This document shows, one piece after another, positions 5,759 to 11,844 of a DNA stretch of 11,844 nt (position 1 is the first letter of the stretch; every line of letters starts with the position of its first letter). Source of the stretch: CAYLTX01 sp046545675. Its GTDB lineage: Bacteria; Myxococcota_A; Bradymonadia; Bradymonadales; Bradymonadaceae. Below the pieces are notes generated by a model that did no database searches, was not told the DNA's origin, and worked only from the letters and a program-made list of their open reading frames with translations. Location of the stretch: contig JBKGZI010000158.1 in assembly GCA_046545675.1 (NCBI GenBank), positions 1 through 11,844 of the forward strand, in the 5' to 3' direction. The translations under genes were made by a program, and so were the position numbers.

Positions 5759-7777
5759 ATGCTCAGCAGATCGCTTCTCGCGGCTCTGGCCGCAGTCCTC
5801 TTGCTGGTCGCTTCGTGTGCGGGCGGCGAGGCCAGCCGCGCCGATCAAAACGACGGCGCCGACCCCGACTCTCTGACCTCGAAGTCCGACGAGACCGCCC
5901 AACAAGAAAGAGCCGCGGTGGTCACCGACAGCGATCTGGTGCCGGTCGACGACTCGCCGGTGCTCGGGCCCAATGATGCTCCGGTCACGCTGGTGGTCTT
6001 CTCGGAGTTCCAATGCCCGTTCTGCGCGCGCGGAGCCGCCACCATCGACGAGCTGATGGAGCAAGACGCCTACGAGGGCAAGATCCGGCTGGTCTACAAG
6101 CACTTCCCGCTGCCCTTCCACCGGCAGGCAAAGTCGGCCGCGCGCGCGGCCATGGCCGCCGGCGAGCAGGGCAAATTCTGGCAGATGCACGACCTGCTCT
6201 TCGACAATCAAGTTGTATTTCGCGGCAAGGACGCCGCCGAGATGGAGGACAGGACCGCCGAGTACGCCCGCGAGTTGGGCCTCGACGTAGAGAGGTTCCG
6301 CCGCGACTTCGAGCGCGATGAATACGCAGAGCTGCTCGAGCGCGACGTCGAGCTCGGCCAAGAGGTCGGCGTGCGTGGCACGCCTCATATCCTCATCAAC
6401 GGCGAGCCCATCACCGGCGCGCAGCCGCTATCGGACTTCGAGGCGGCCGTCGACGAGCAGCTCGAGCTCGCCGAGAAGCTGCGCGCAGAGGGCGTGACCG
6501 ACGCTGAGCTCTACCGCACGGCGGTGGCCCGCAACTTCGACTCGCCCAGCGAGCCCGAGCCGGTGGCCAAGCCGCCCGAGCCCGAACAGCACGTCGAGAT
6601 GGTCCCGGTCGACGACGACGACGCCATGCGCGGCGACGACGACGCGCTGGTGACCATCGTCGCGTTCAGCGAATTTCAATGCCCGTTCTGCAAGCGCGCC
6701 GGTCCCACCGTCGACCGACTCGTGGACACCTACGGCGACAAGGTGCGCCTGGTCTTCAAGCATAACCCGCTGCCCTTCCATCCTCACGCCATGCCCGCCG
6801 CCAAGTTGGCGCTGGCCGCCGGCGAGCAGGGCAAATTCTGGCAGATGCACGACCTGCTCTTCGACAATCAGAGCCGGCTGAGCGAGGACGGAATCTTCGT
6901 GGAGTTGGGCGAGGAGATCGGCCTGAGCAAAAAACAGGTCGAGGCGGCGCTCGCCAGCGACGAGCTCGAGGCGCGCATCGAGAAAGACCGAGAACTCGCC
7001 GAGCAGGTCGACGCCCGGGGCACGCCGACGTTCTTCATCAACGGAGTCAAGCTCGTCGGCGCCCGCAGCTACGAGCACTTCGAGACGCTCGTCGACGCGC
7101 AGTTGGAGCTCGCCGAGACGCTCGCCGAAGAGCAGGATTTGAGCGCAGAGGCGCTCTACGAGGCCGCGGTAGACAAGAATAAAGAGGAGGGCGCTGCCTC
7201 CGACGAGCAGCCCGACGAGCAACCCGAGGCCAACGACGCCCCGCGCGTCGACACCAGCAACTTGAGCGTCGACGACGACCAGGTGCGCGGGCCGGAAGAC
7301 GCCAAGGTGACTATCTTCGTATTCTCGGACTTCGAGTGTCCCTACTGCATGCGCGGCGCGGCGAGTCTCGACGAGGCTCTCGAGGAATACGGCGACGAGG
7401 TCAAGGTGATCTTCAAGCACTTCCCGCTGCCCTTCCACCGGCAGGCAAAGTCGGCCGCGCGCGCGGCCATGGCCGCCGGCGAGCAGGGCAAATTCTGGCA
7501 GATGCACGACCTGCTCTTCGAGCATCGCGACAAACTCGGTGACGAAGGCACCCTCATCGGGCTCGCCGAGGAACTCGAGCTCGACGTCGACCGCTTCGAG
7601 GCGGATATGAAAGAGGATGCCTTCGACAAACAGATCGACGCTGATATGCAGGAGGCGGACACACTGGGAGTTCGAGGCACGCCGACGTTCTTCATCGACG
7701 GCACGCGCATGGTCGGAGCCAAGCCGGCGGCCGCCATCGAGCAGGCCATCGAAGAGGCGCTCGCAGAAAAGCAATAA
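5759..7777 (+). CDS. Triple DsbA-like lipoprotein (third, most diverged paralogue)
   Basis: From the ATG at 5759 this is a 672-residue lipoprotein. The signal is MLSR plus a hydrophobic core with lipobox VASC (Cys20), followed by Ala at +2. Three DsbA-like domains carry C86-P-F-C89, C308-P-F-C311 and C527-P-Y-C530, with cis-prolines P209, P423 and P642 in GTP motifs. Linkers are Glu/Pro/Asp-rich (such as SEPEPVAKPPEPE) and the protein is strongly acidic. The frame is open back to a GTG at 5648, but that would place 37 polar residues before the lipoprotein signal. The ATG at 5759, with AGGT at 5746-5749 upstream, is therefore preferred. The order CPFC, CPFC, CPYC matches the other two paralogues. 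Domain 2 here has NPLPFH and GEQGKFW like the other domains, whereas domain 2 of the first two paralogues has QLPLGMH and HKQGKFW. Exact DNA repeats link its domains. Confidence 0.88.
   Translation: MLSRSLLAALAAVLLLVASCAGGEASRADQNDGADPDSLTSKSDETAQQERAAVVTDSDLVPVDDSPVLGPNDAPVTLVVFSEFQCPFCARGAATIDELMEQDAYEGKIRLVYKHFPLPFHRQAKSAARAAMAAGEQGKFWQMHDLLFDNQVVFRGKDAAEMEDRTAEYARELGLDVERFRRDFERDEYAELLERDVELGQEVGVRGTPHILINGEPITGAQPLSDFEAAVDEQLELAEKLRAEGVTDAELYRTAVARNFDSPSEPEPVAKPPEPEQHVEMVPVDDDDAMRGDDDALVTIVAFSEFQCPFCKRAGPTVDRLVDTYGDKVRLVFKHNPLPFHPHAMPAAKLALAAGEQGKFWQMHDLLFDNQSRLSEDGIFVELGEEIGLSKKQVEAALASDELEARIEKDRELAEQVDARGTPTFFINGVKLVGARSYEHFETLVDAQLELAETLAEEQDLSAEALYEAAVDKNKEEGAASDEQPDEQPEANDAPRVDTSNLSVDDDQVRGPEDAKVTIFVFSDFECPYCMRGAASLDEALEEYGDEVKVIFKHFPLPFHRQAKSAARAAMAAGEQGKFWQMHDLLFEHRDKLGDEGTLIGLAEELELDVDRFEADMKEDAFDKQIDADMQEADTLGVRGTPTFFIDGTRMVGAKPAAAIEQAIEEALAEKQ
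6097..6204 (+). repeat. 108-bp exact repeat, copy in domain 1 of third paralogue
   Basis: Identical base for base to 7414-7521 in domain 3 of the same gene (offset 1317). It covers the KHFPLPFHRQAKSAARAA to MHDLLF segment of the DsbA-like domain. Outside the block the two domains differ at many positions. The sharp edges suggest recent intragenic gene conversion. Confidence 0.9.
6153..6210 (+). repeat. 58-bp exact repeat, copy in domain 1 of third paralogue
   Basis: Identical to 6813-6870 in domain 2 of the same gene (offset 660), and overlapping the 108-bp block shared with domain 3. It encodes AAGEQGKFWQMHDLLFDNQ. All three domains of this gene therefore share a central exact core at DNA level. 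Confidence 0.85.
6813..6870 (+). repeat. 58-bp exact repeat, copy in domain 2 of third paralogue
   Basis: Partner of 6153-6210. Upstream of it domain 2 diverges (HPHAMPAAKLAL in place of HRQAKSAARAAM), so homogenisation is limited to this segment. Confidence 0.85.
7414..7521 (+). repeat. 108-bp exact repeat, copy in domain 3 of third paralogue
   Basis: Partner of 6097-6204. The CPYC active site upstream of the block (about 7337-7348) still carries the domain-3-type Tyr, so the conversion tract did not include it. Confidence 0.9.
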
Positions 7778-7778
7778 C

Positions 7779-7897
7779 TGCTGGTTGGTACTGCTGGTTG
7801 AATTGCTGGTTAACTGCGCTCAACAACAAGCCCAGCCGTTAACCCTAAACCTCGCCGTTAACCCTAAACCAAGAAACCCAGCCGTTAACCCCAAACC
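7779..7897. repeat. Two sets of short direct repeats between the third DsbA-like gene and the DUF1015 gene
   Basis: Directly after the stop codon there are three copies of TGCTGGTT (7779-7786, 7792-7799, 7804-7811) at 12-13 base spacing. Then come three copies of GCCGTTAACCCTAAACC (7835-7851, 7854-7870 and, with one change, 7881-7897). The last two continue into AAGAAA. GGTTAAC (7808-7814) at the end of the first set is the reverse complement of GTTAACC in the second set, so the two sets face each other. No terminator T-run is seen. The set may be an operator array for the next gene or slippage-grown spacer. Confidence 0.6.
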
Positions 7898-7909
7898 AAG
7901 AAATTAAAA

Positions 7910-9241
7910 ATGGCAGATATCAAAGGATTTCGCGCACTTCGCTACAACACCGACGCGCTCGACGCGGACGCGGCCGACGTGGTCGCTCCGCCCTACGACG
8001 TCATCGACGAAGACGAGCAGACCGCGCTCTACGAGCGTCACGCGGCCAACGTCATCCGGCTGATCCTCAACCGCGAGCAGTCGGACGACTCGCCGGAGAA
8101 CAACCGGTATACGCGCGCTCGACGACACCTGATGGACTGGATGGCGCGCGGAATCGTGCGCCAGGACGCAGACCCCGGGCTGTACTTGCACCACCAGACC
8201 TTCCAGGACGCCCACGGCACCGAGCATACCCGCTGCGGGTTTTTGGGCGCGGTGCGCCTGGCGACCTACGACGAAGAGGTCGTCCTGCCCCACGAGCGCA
8301 CGCTGCGCGGCCCGAAGATCGACCGGCTCGAGCTGATGAAGGCCTGCGAGTGCAATATGAGCCCGGTGTTCTTTTTATACGACGACCCCGAGCGCAAGGT
8401 CGACGCGCTGCTCGAGGCCCATTGCGAGCAGGGCGAAGAGATGGATATCACCACCGAAGCCGACGGCATTCGCCACAAGCTGTGGCCGGTCTTCGAGGAG
8501 GAGGCGCTCGACGAGATCGCCGAGGTCCTCGCCGACAGCCAACTGCTCATCGCCGACGGCCACCACCGTTACGAGACGGCGCTTGCCTACCGCGACTTCC
8601 GCCGCGAGGTGGCCGAAGAGCCCCGGGAAGACGCGCCCTATGATTATGTGATGGCCTTTATGGTCAATATCCACGACCCGGGCCTGCAGGTCTTCGGGAC
8701 TCACCGCGTGGTCCACGGCGTCGAGGACTTCGACCTCGACGCGCTCATCGAGCGCCTCGAGGCCAGCGAGGTCTTCGAGGTAAGCGGGCTGAGTGAGGAC
8801 CTGGTCGACGACGCCCTCGGCCTCGAGAAGCGACTCGCCGAAGCCGGCCAGAGCGCGCCGAGCTTTATTCTGCTGTCCAAAGAGCGGCCGGCGCCGATCC
8901 TGGTGGAATATACCGGGGATGAGCGCGCCGACATCTTCGACGACGAGACCCCCGATCAGGTCCGGCGACTGGACGTGTCGATCCTCCACGAGGGGCTCAT
9001 CGACCGGATGCTCGGCATCAGCAAAAGCGACCAGGAGGCCAAGACCAATCTGCGCTATATCAAGAAGCTCGAGCAGGCCGTCGACGCCCGAAACGGCGAG
9101 GACGTCCAATTGGTCGCGCTGATGAACCCCACCCCGGTCGAGCAAGTCGTCGAGGTCTGCCAGTCCGGCGGCAAGATGCCCCAGAAGTCGACCTTCTTCT
9201 ATCCCAAGATCCTCAGCGGCCTGACCATCAACCCGCTATAA
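7910..9241 (+). CDS. DUF1015 family protein
   Basis: A 443-residue protein with the marks of the DUF1015 family: VAPPYDVI at residues 25-32, HERTLRGPKIDRLEL at 128-142, SPVFFLYDDP at 151-160, and the signature IADGHHRYETALAYRD at about 214-229, with the DGHHR cluster as a candidate active or ligand-binding site. GLQVFGTHRVV follows at 258-268. The length is normal for the family, usually a little over 400 residues. No signal peptide or membrane segment is seen, so it should be cytoplasmic. The biochemical function is not established to my knowledge. I recall a proposed relation to the ParB/sulfiredoxin-like fold, but cannot confirm it here. The start gives the usual family N-terminus (MADIKGFRALRY). 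It has no Shine-Dalgarno match; the bases before it are A-rich. It shares no obvious pathway with the DsbA-like genes upstream. Confidence 0.88.
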   Translation: MADIKGFRALRYNTDALDADAADVVAPPYDVIDEDEQTALYERHAANVIRLILNREQSDDSPENNRYTRARRHLMDWMARGIVRQDADPGLYLHHQTFQDAHGTEHTRCGFLGAVRLATYDEEVVLPHERTLRGPKIDRLELMKACECNMSPVFFLYDDPERKVDALLEAHCEQGEEMDITTEADGIRHKLWPVFEEEALDEIAEVLADSQLLIADGHHRYETALAYRDFRREVAEEPREDAPYDYVMAFMVNIHDPGLQVFGTHRVVHGVEDFDLDALIERLEASEVFEVSGLSEDLVDDALGLEKRLAEAGQSAPSFILLSKERPAPILVEYTGDERADIFDDETPDQVRRLDVSILHEGLIDRMLGISKSDQEAKTNLRYIKKLEQAVDARNGEDVQLVALMNPTPVEQVVEVCQSGGKMPQKSTFFYPKILSGLTINPL

Positions 9242-9795
9242 CTCCCACCGGCGGGATGGCGAAGAATCTACATCTGAGACTTGACCATCCCGCTGAAGCA
9301 CCTAGCTTTAAAACTACACAAGCTACTGAAAGAGTTAAAGAAAACAGCCGTTGAGCGAGGGCATACAACGGCTTTAGTTTGAATGGCTGGTGGCGATAAA
9401 TGCGCTGGTGCTGGGGACTGATGATGCCTATTGGATGGGCTGATGAGGGGGCAGCAGTGGCCCGGGCGCAGCCCGCGAGACAACCGGCGAAGGCAATCTA
9501 CAGTTGATGTACGAGTTGGGGGGGGAGGTGGCTCATCCTCGACCGTCGCGGCTCCAAAAGCGTACGCCAAAGAAGGACGGCGTGGGCTCGTTGGGGGGAG
9601 AGACGCGGTCGGTCGAGGGGGGCCATTTTTTTTGGTCCCAATGCCCTTGAAGCAAACGCGGATGTGACCAGCTTAAAAATAAGGTCTTAAAGAAGCTGCA
9701 TCATCAAGACGTGCCAACGGGGAAATCCAAGCGGCCCGGGGAACGGCCGCCCGCACTCGCCACGTCTGCTCACTCCGCGACCTTCGGGGGTTGCA
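9242..9795. other. 554-base non-coding region with hairpins and homopolymers
   Basis: I see no supportable gene here. The short open frames on both strands (for example 9431-9667 on + and 9268-9570 on -) have no domains, and much of their sequence reads through G or C runs. Notable contents are a 9-bp inverted repeat GCGGGATGG (9251-9259) with CCATCCCGC (9285-9293), a hairpin at 9346-9373, G-runs of 8 (9518-9525), 6 (9593-9598) and 6 (9617-9622), and a run of eight T at 9626-9633 inside a small hairpin. A GC-only stem, GCGGCC (9731-9736) with GGCCGC (9745-9750), lies in the leader of the 9796 gene. Confidence 0.6.
9346..9380 (+). terminator. Possible terminator downstream of the DUF1015 gene
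   Basis: AGCCGTTG (9346-9353) pairs perfectly with CAACGGCT (9366-9373) around a 12-base loop and is followed by an interrupted T tract (TTTAGTTT). It starts about 105 bases after the DUF1015 stop codon. The 8-bp stem and imperfect T tract make it weaker than the terminator at 3438. The 9-bp inverted repeat at 9251-9293 could instead be the main end-of-transcript structure. Confidence 0.4.
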
Positions 9796-10491
9796 ATGAT
9801 AGATTTTGTGCGTCGACACGATGCTCTCGCCGAGCATCACCTGGGGTCTCACTGGGCGTTCATCTTCGCGATGGCCGCAGCGCTGATGCTCAGCGCCGGT
9901 TGCGGCACCGATTCGGAAGATCCCCTGCCCAACCGCCCGGTGACCTCCGGGGACGACGCGACCTCCTCTGGCGACGGCCAAGGAGACGGCGATACCGCCG
10001 ACGCCGGTGAACGCACCGACTCTGGAAGCCTCGCCGACTCCGGAAGCCTCGCTGACTCCGAGGACCTCGATCGCCCCGGTGATACCTGCGAGGCCGCGAT
10101 CGTGGCGGACCTGTCCAGCGGCAGCTTTGTCCTCGAGGGCGATCAACAGGATTATACCACTCAATGGAACGCCCAGGGGCGCGAGGGCTGCTCGCTATAC
10201 GAAGGCGAGCCCGCCGGGCCCACCGAGGGGCCGGAGATCTTCTTGCGGCTGACCGGCTTCGAGGCCGGCGACGAGGTGATCTTCGACGCCGAGGACGGCG
10301 GCAGCTCCTATGCCTTCTACATCATCGAGCGCTGCGGGGCGGCGGGTTGTCTGGACTCGGGGGTCCACGACGACGAGCTGAATAATCGCCACACCTGGCA
10401 GGCGCCGAGCACCGCCGATATCTGGGTCGCCGCCGAGGTCTTTGGGCCGTCGCGCGACCGTCCGTTCCGCATCGAGATCCGCCGGCGCTAA
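9796..10491 (+). CDS. Lipoprotein with Ser/Asp linker and probable beta-sandwich domain
   Basis: A 231-residue predicted lipoprotein. A long n-region (with RR at residues 6-7) leads to a hydrophobic core and the lipobox-like LSAGC, with Cys36 as the lipidation site. Residues 37-95 are a low-complexity Gly/Asp/Ser/Thr linker containing a tandem SGSLAD repeat. The rest starts with DTCEAA (Cys98) and has Cys132, Cys180 and Cys185, with beta-rich stretches (FVLEG, EIFLRLTGF, DEVIFDAED, YAFYIIERC, DIWVAAEVF). This layout resembles the PPC-type (pre-peptidase C-terminal) beta-sandwich found in secreted proteins of Myxococcota-like bacteria, but that is a similarity by eye only. A GGGGG at 9786-9790 lies 5 bases before the ATG. 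The next gene starts 38 bases after the stop, so they are probably co-transcribed. Function is unknown; surface-exposed binding or structural roles are possible. Confidence 0.78.
   Translation: MIDFVRRHDALAEHHLGSHWAFIFAMAAALMLSAGCGTDSEDPLPNRPVTSGDDATSSGDGQGDGDTADAGERTDSGSLADSGSLADSEDLDRPGDTCEAAIVADLSSGSFVLEGDQQDYTTQWNAQGREGCSLYEGEPAGPTEGPEIFLRLTGFEAGDEVIFDAEDGGSSYAFYIIERCGAAGCLDSGVHDDELNNRHTWQAPSTADIWVAAEVFGPSRDRPFRIEIRRR
10018..10071 (+). repeat. 18-bp tandem repeat in lipoprotein linker
   Basis: Three adjacent 18-base units (10018-10035, 10036-10053, 10054-10071) encode DSGSLA, DSGSLA and DSEDLD. The first two differ at two bases; the third is more diverged. It extends the flexible linker between lipid anchor and folded domain. 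Confidence 0.75.
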
Positions 10492-10529
10492 AGGTCAATA
10501 AATCGCTTCGAGCAAAATGGGGACTTGTA

Positions 10530-11844
10530 ATGAAACTTCGATACTTGTGGATGATCGCTACCTGCTGCGCCGTCATCGGGATCGCGCAACCCGGCCATGC
10601 TGATTCGGGCAACGCGCCCAATGCCTATTTTGTCTTCGGCGGCAATATCTTCGAGACCGGCCAGAGCAACAATATCGGACCGGCGGCCAACACCGTGCTC
10701 GACGACGGCATGTATTGGTTCGACGGGCCCTGCTCGCCCGACGAGGGCGACACCGCCGACTGCGACCTGCTGCGCTTCGGGGCGGGATTTCACCCGCTGA
10801 CGTGCAACGACGGCTCGGCGCCCGAGATCAACGAGTATCTGCTTCCACAAGAAGATGGCGGCGGGGCCGTCCAGGACGCGCTCTCCAACATCCAGAACGA
10901 CAGCATCTCGCCGTATTGCGACGGCGAGCCGTCCTATCGGCCCCTCGACGACGTCTTGATCGACCACCAGGACAAAATCTTCGCCGACACAGAAGACGGC
11001 GACGACTCGCCGTGGGTGCGTCCGAACCTGAACCTGGTGGTGATCTCGGACCTCCCGCAGACCACGGATGGACAGCATGACGCTCGCGCATTGGGTGCGC
11101 TGGAGTCGACATGTCGGTTGCTCGGCGGCGAGGACGACACCGGCAACTTCACCCGCCCGGCGATGCCGACCTGGGTGATGATGGCCCGCGAACACACCTC
11201 CGATGCAGCGGGCTACGGCGGCCTGCTGGCCGCGGCCGGCGGCACCGGCCAATGCTGCTATGACGCGACTTATAACCCCAACAACCCCAGCGACGAGCCC
11301 TGCGATCCGACCAACCCCGCCGAACAGATCAACCTGTGCGAAGAGCTGTCTGCAGAGCCGCCTGGATTTAGCGAAACCGATATTCGCCAGGGGATCGCCG
11401 ACGGCAAATTCCAATGCGCACCGGGCTCGGGGGTGCAGACCGGCTCGATGGACTTCGGCGGCGACACCAAGGGCACTCTGCCGCATATCCTCTGCCACTT
11501 CGCCGGCTCCAGTGGCCATAGCAACTGCACGGGCGCTGACTCCGATAATGCGAAGCGCCGGCCCACCGACGTGCTCGGCACAATGGCCTGCATCCGCCAA
11601 CTGCCCCGGGATTATGACGGCGGGCCCATCCAGCTATGCGACGGCGACGACAATTGCCGCACGCTCGATATCTGCGAAGAGGGCGACCCGGATTGCTCCG
11701 GCGTGCAGTTCATCGACCCGAACGAGACGCTCTTTACGCTGGTCGGCGAGGCCGACGAGGAGGACGGCGACCAGACGCTCTGCGGCGAACTCGCCGACGG
11801 CGGGGAAGTGGTCGTGGGATGTCCCAATGCCGGCGACGACTGCA
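10530..11844 (+). CDS. Cysteine-rich secreted protein, 3' end outside the window
   Basis: The frame is open from the ATG at 10530 to the window end (438 codons, no stop), so the protein is partial. GGGGA at 10519-10523 lies 6 bases before the ATG. A Sec signal peptide is clear: MKLR, a hydrophobic core to about residue 19, and a cleavage site after Ala24 (GHA before DSG). The mature part is acidic and has about 20 cysteines in 414 residues, several in Asp-rich loops (DGDDNC, EEGDPDC). This is typical of disulfide-stabilised extracellular proteins. Strand-like segments LNLVVISDLP (167-176) and PTWVMMARE (213-221), then GYGGLLAAAGGTGQCC, recall a von Willebrand A or Rossmann-like fold, but no MIDAS DxSxS motif is visible near the N-terminus. 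I do not assign a family. An open frame on the opposite strand (10488-11600) is a codon-aligned shadow; this frame has the signal peptide, ribosome-binding site and GC-rich third positions. Confidence 0.8.
   Translation, partial: MKLRYLWMIATCCAVIGIAQPGHADSGNAPNAYFVFGGNIFETGQSNNIGPAANTVLDDGMYWFDGPCSPDEGDTADCDLLRFGAGFHPLTCNDGSAPEINEYLLPQEDGGGAVQDALSNIQNDSISPYCDGEPSYRPLDDVLIDHQDKIFADTEDGDDSPWVRPNLNLVVISDLPQTTDGQHDARALGALESTCRLLGGEDDTGNFTRPAMPTWVMMAREHTSDAAGYGGLLAAAGGTGQCCYDATYNPNNPSDEPCDPTNPAEQINLCEELSAEPPGFSETDIRQGIADGKFQCAPGSGVQTGSMDFGGDTKGTLPHILCHFAGSSGHSNCTGADSDNAKRRPTDVLGTMACIRQLPRDYDGGPIQLCDGDDNCRTLDICEEGDPDCSGVQFIDPNETLFTLVGEADEEDGDQTLCGELADGGEVVVGCPNAGDDC

Noticed and set aside
7835..7897. 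CCCTAAA units resembling plant-type telomere repeats
   Set aside because: They are part of a 17-base unit, only three copies, inside a bacterial chromosome-like gene context. The match is coincidental.
7779..7897. CRISPR-like array or replication iterons
   Set aside because: Repeat units are short, spacers are not of constant size, and there are no cas, rep or partition genes nearby.
8375..9145. 256-codon minus-strand frame inside the DUF1015 gene
   Set aside because: Antisense to a protein with clear family motifs; Leu/Val-rich composition is typical of such shadows.
9268..9667. Short open frames on both strands in the 9242-9795 gap
   Set aside because: They read through homopolymer runs, show no domain, signal or ribosome-binding site, and overlap each other.
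10488..11600. 370-codon minus-strand open frame at the window end
   Set aside because: Codon-aligned shadow of the + frame from 10530, which has a ribosome-binding site, a signal peptide and regular cysteine contexts. The minus frame has no signal or domain that I can see.
1..11844. tRNA, rRNA or insertion-sequence genes
   Set aside because: I saw no tRNA-like cloverleaf, rRNA-like sequence or transposase-like protein on either strand.

Overview
The window looks like chromosomal DNA of a high-GC, Gram-negative bacterium. It carries lipoprotein and Sec signal peptides, DsbA-like periplasmic domains, a DUF1015 protein, and secreted proteins rich in Asp, Gly, Ser and Cys with low-complexity linkers. 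That mix, and the many lineage-specific secreted proteins, suggest a deltaproteobacterial or Myxococcota-like organism, perhaps Bradymonadales-like. This is inference from protein style; there is no rRNA or other taxonomic marker. All convincing genes lie on the + strand.

Layout. (1) 111-896: a secreted protein of unknown function. (2) 897-1367: a visibly lower-GC gap with a long imperfect palindrome (928-1115) and two further hairpins. (3) 1368-3404, 3574-5622 and 5759-7777: three consecutive paralogous genes, each encoding an envelope-anchored protein with three DsbA-like thioredoxin-fold domains. This gives nine CPFC/CPYC active sites in 6.4 kb. The first protein has an N-terminal membrane anchor without a lipobox; the other two are predicted lipoproteins. 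A strong intrinsic terminator follows the first gene. An unusual pair of interleaved inverted repeats lies in the leader of the third. (4) 7778-7909: a short gap with two families of direct repeats. (5) 7910-9241: a DUF1015 family protein. (6) 9242-9795: a 554-base non-coding stretch with hairpins and G/T homopolymers. (7) 9796-10491: a lipoprotein with a Ser/Asp linker and a probable beta-sandwich domain. (8) 10530 to the window end: a secreted protein with about 20 cysteines in its mature part, cut off by the window edge.

How they may fit together. The three triple-domain proteins are probable thiol-disulfide oxidoreductases of the cell envelope. The neighbouring exported proteins contain several to many cysteines and would be plausible clients, but no gene for an electron partner (DsbB, VKOR or DsbD/CcdA type) lies in the window, so the direction of electron flow cannot be read here. 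The most notable features are the tandem set of three triple-domain proteins, the difference in anchoring and charge among them, the signs of recent sequence homogenisation between domains, and the structured non-coding leaders around them.
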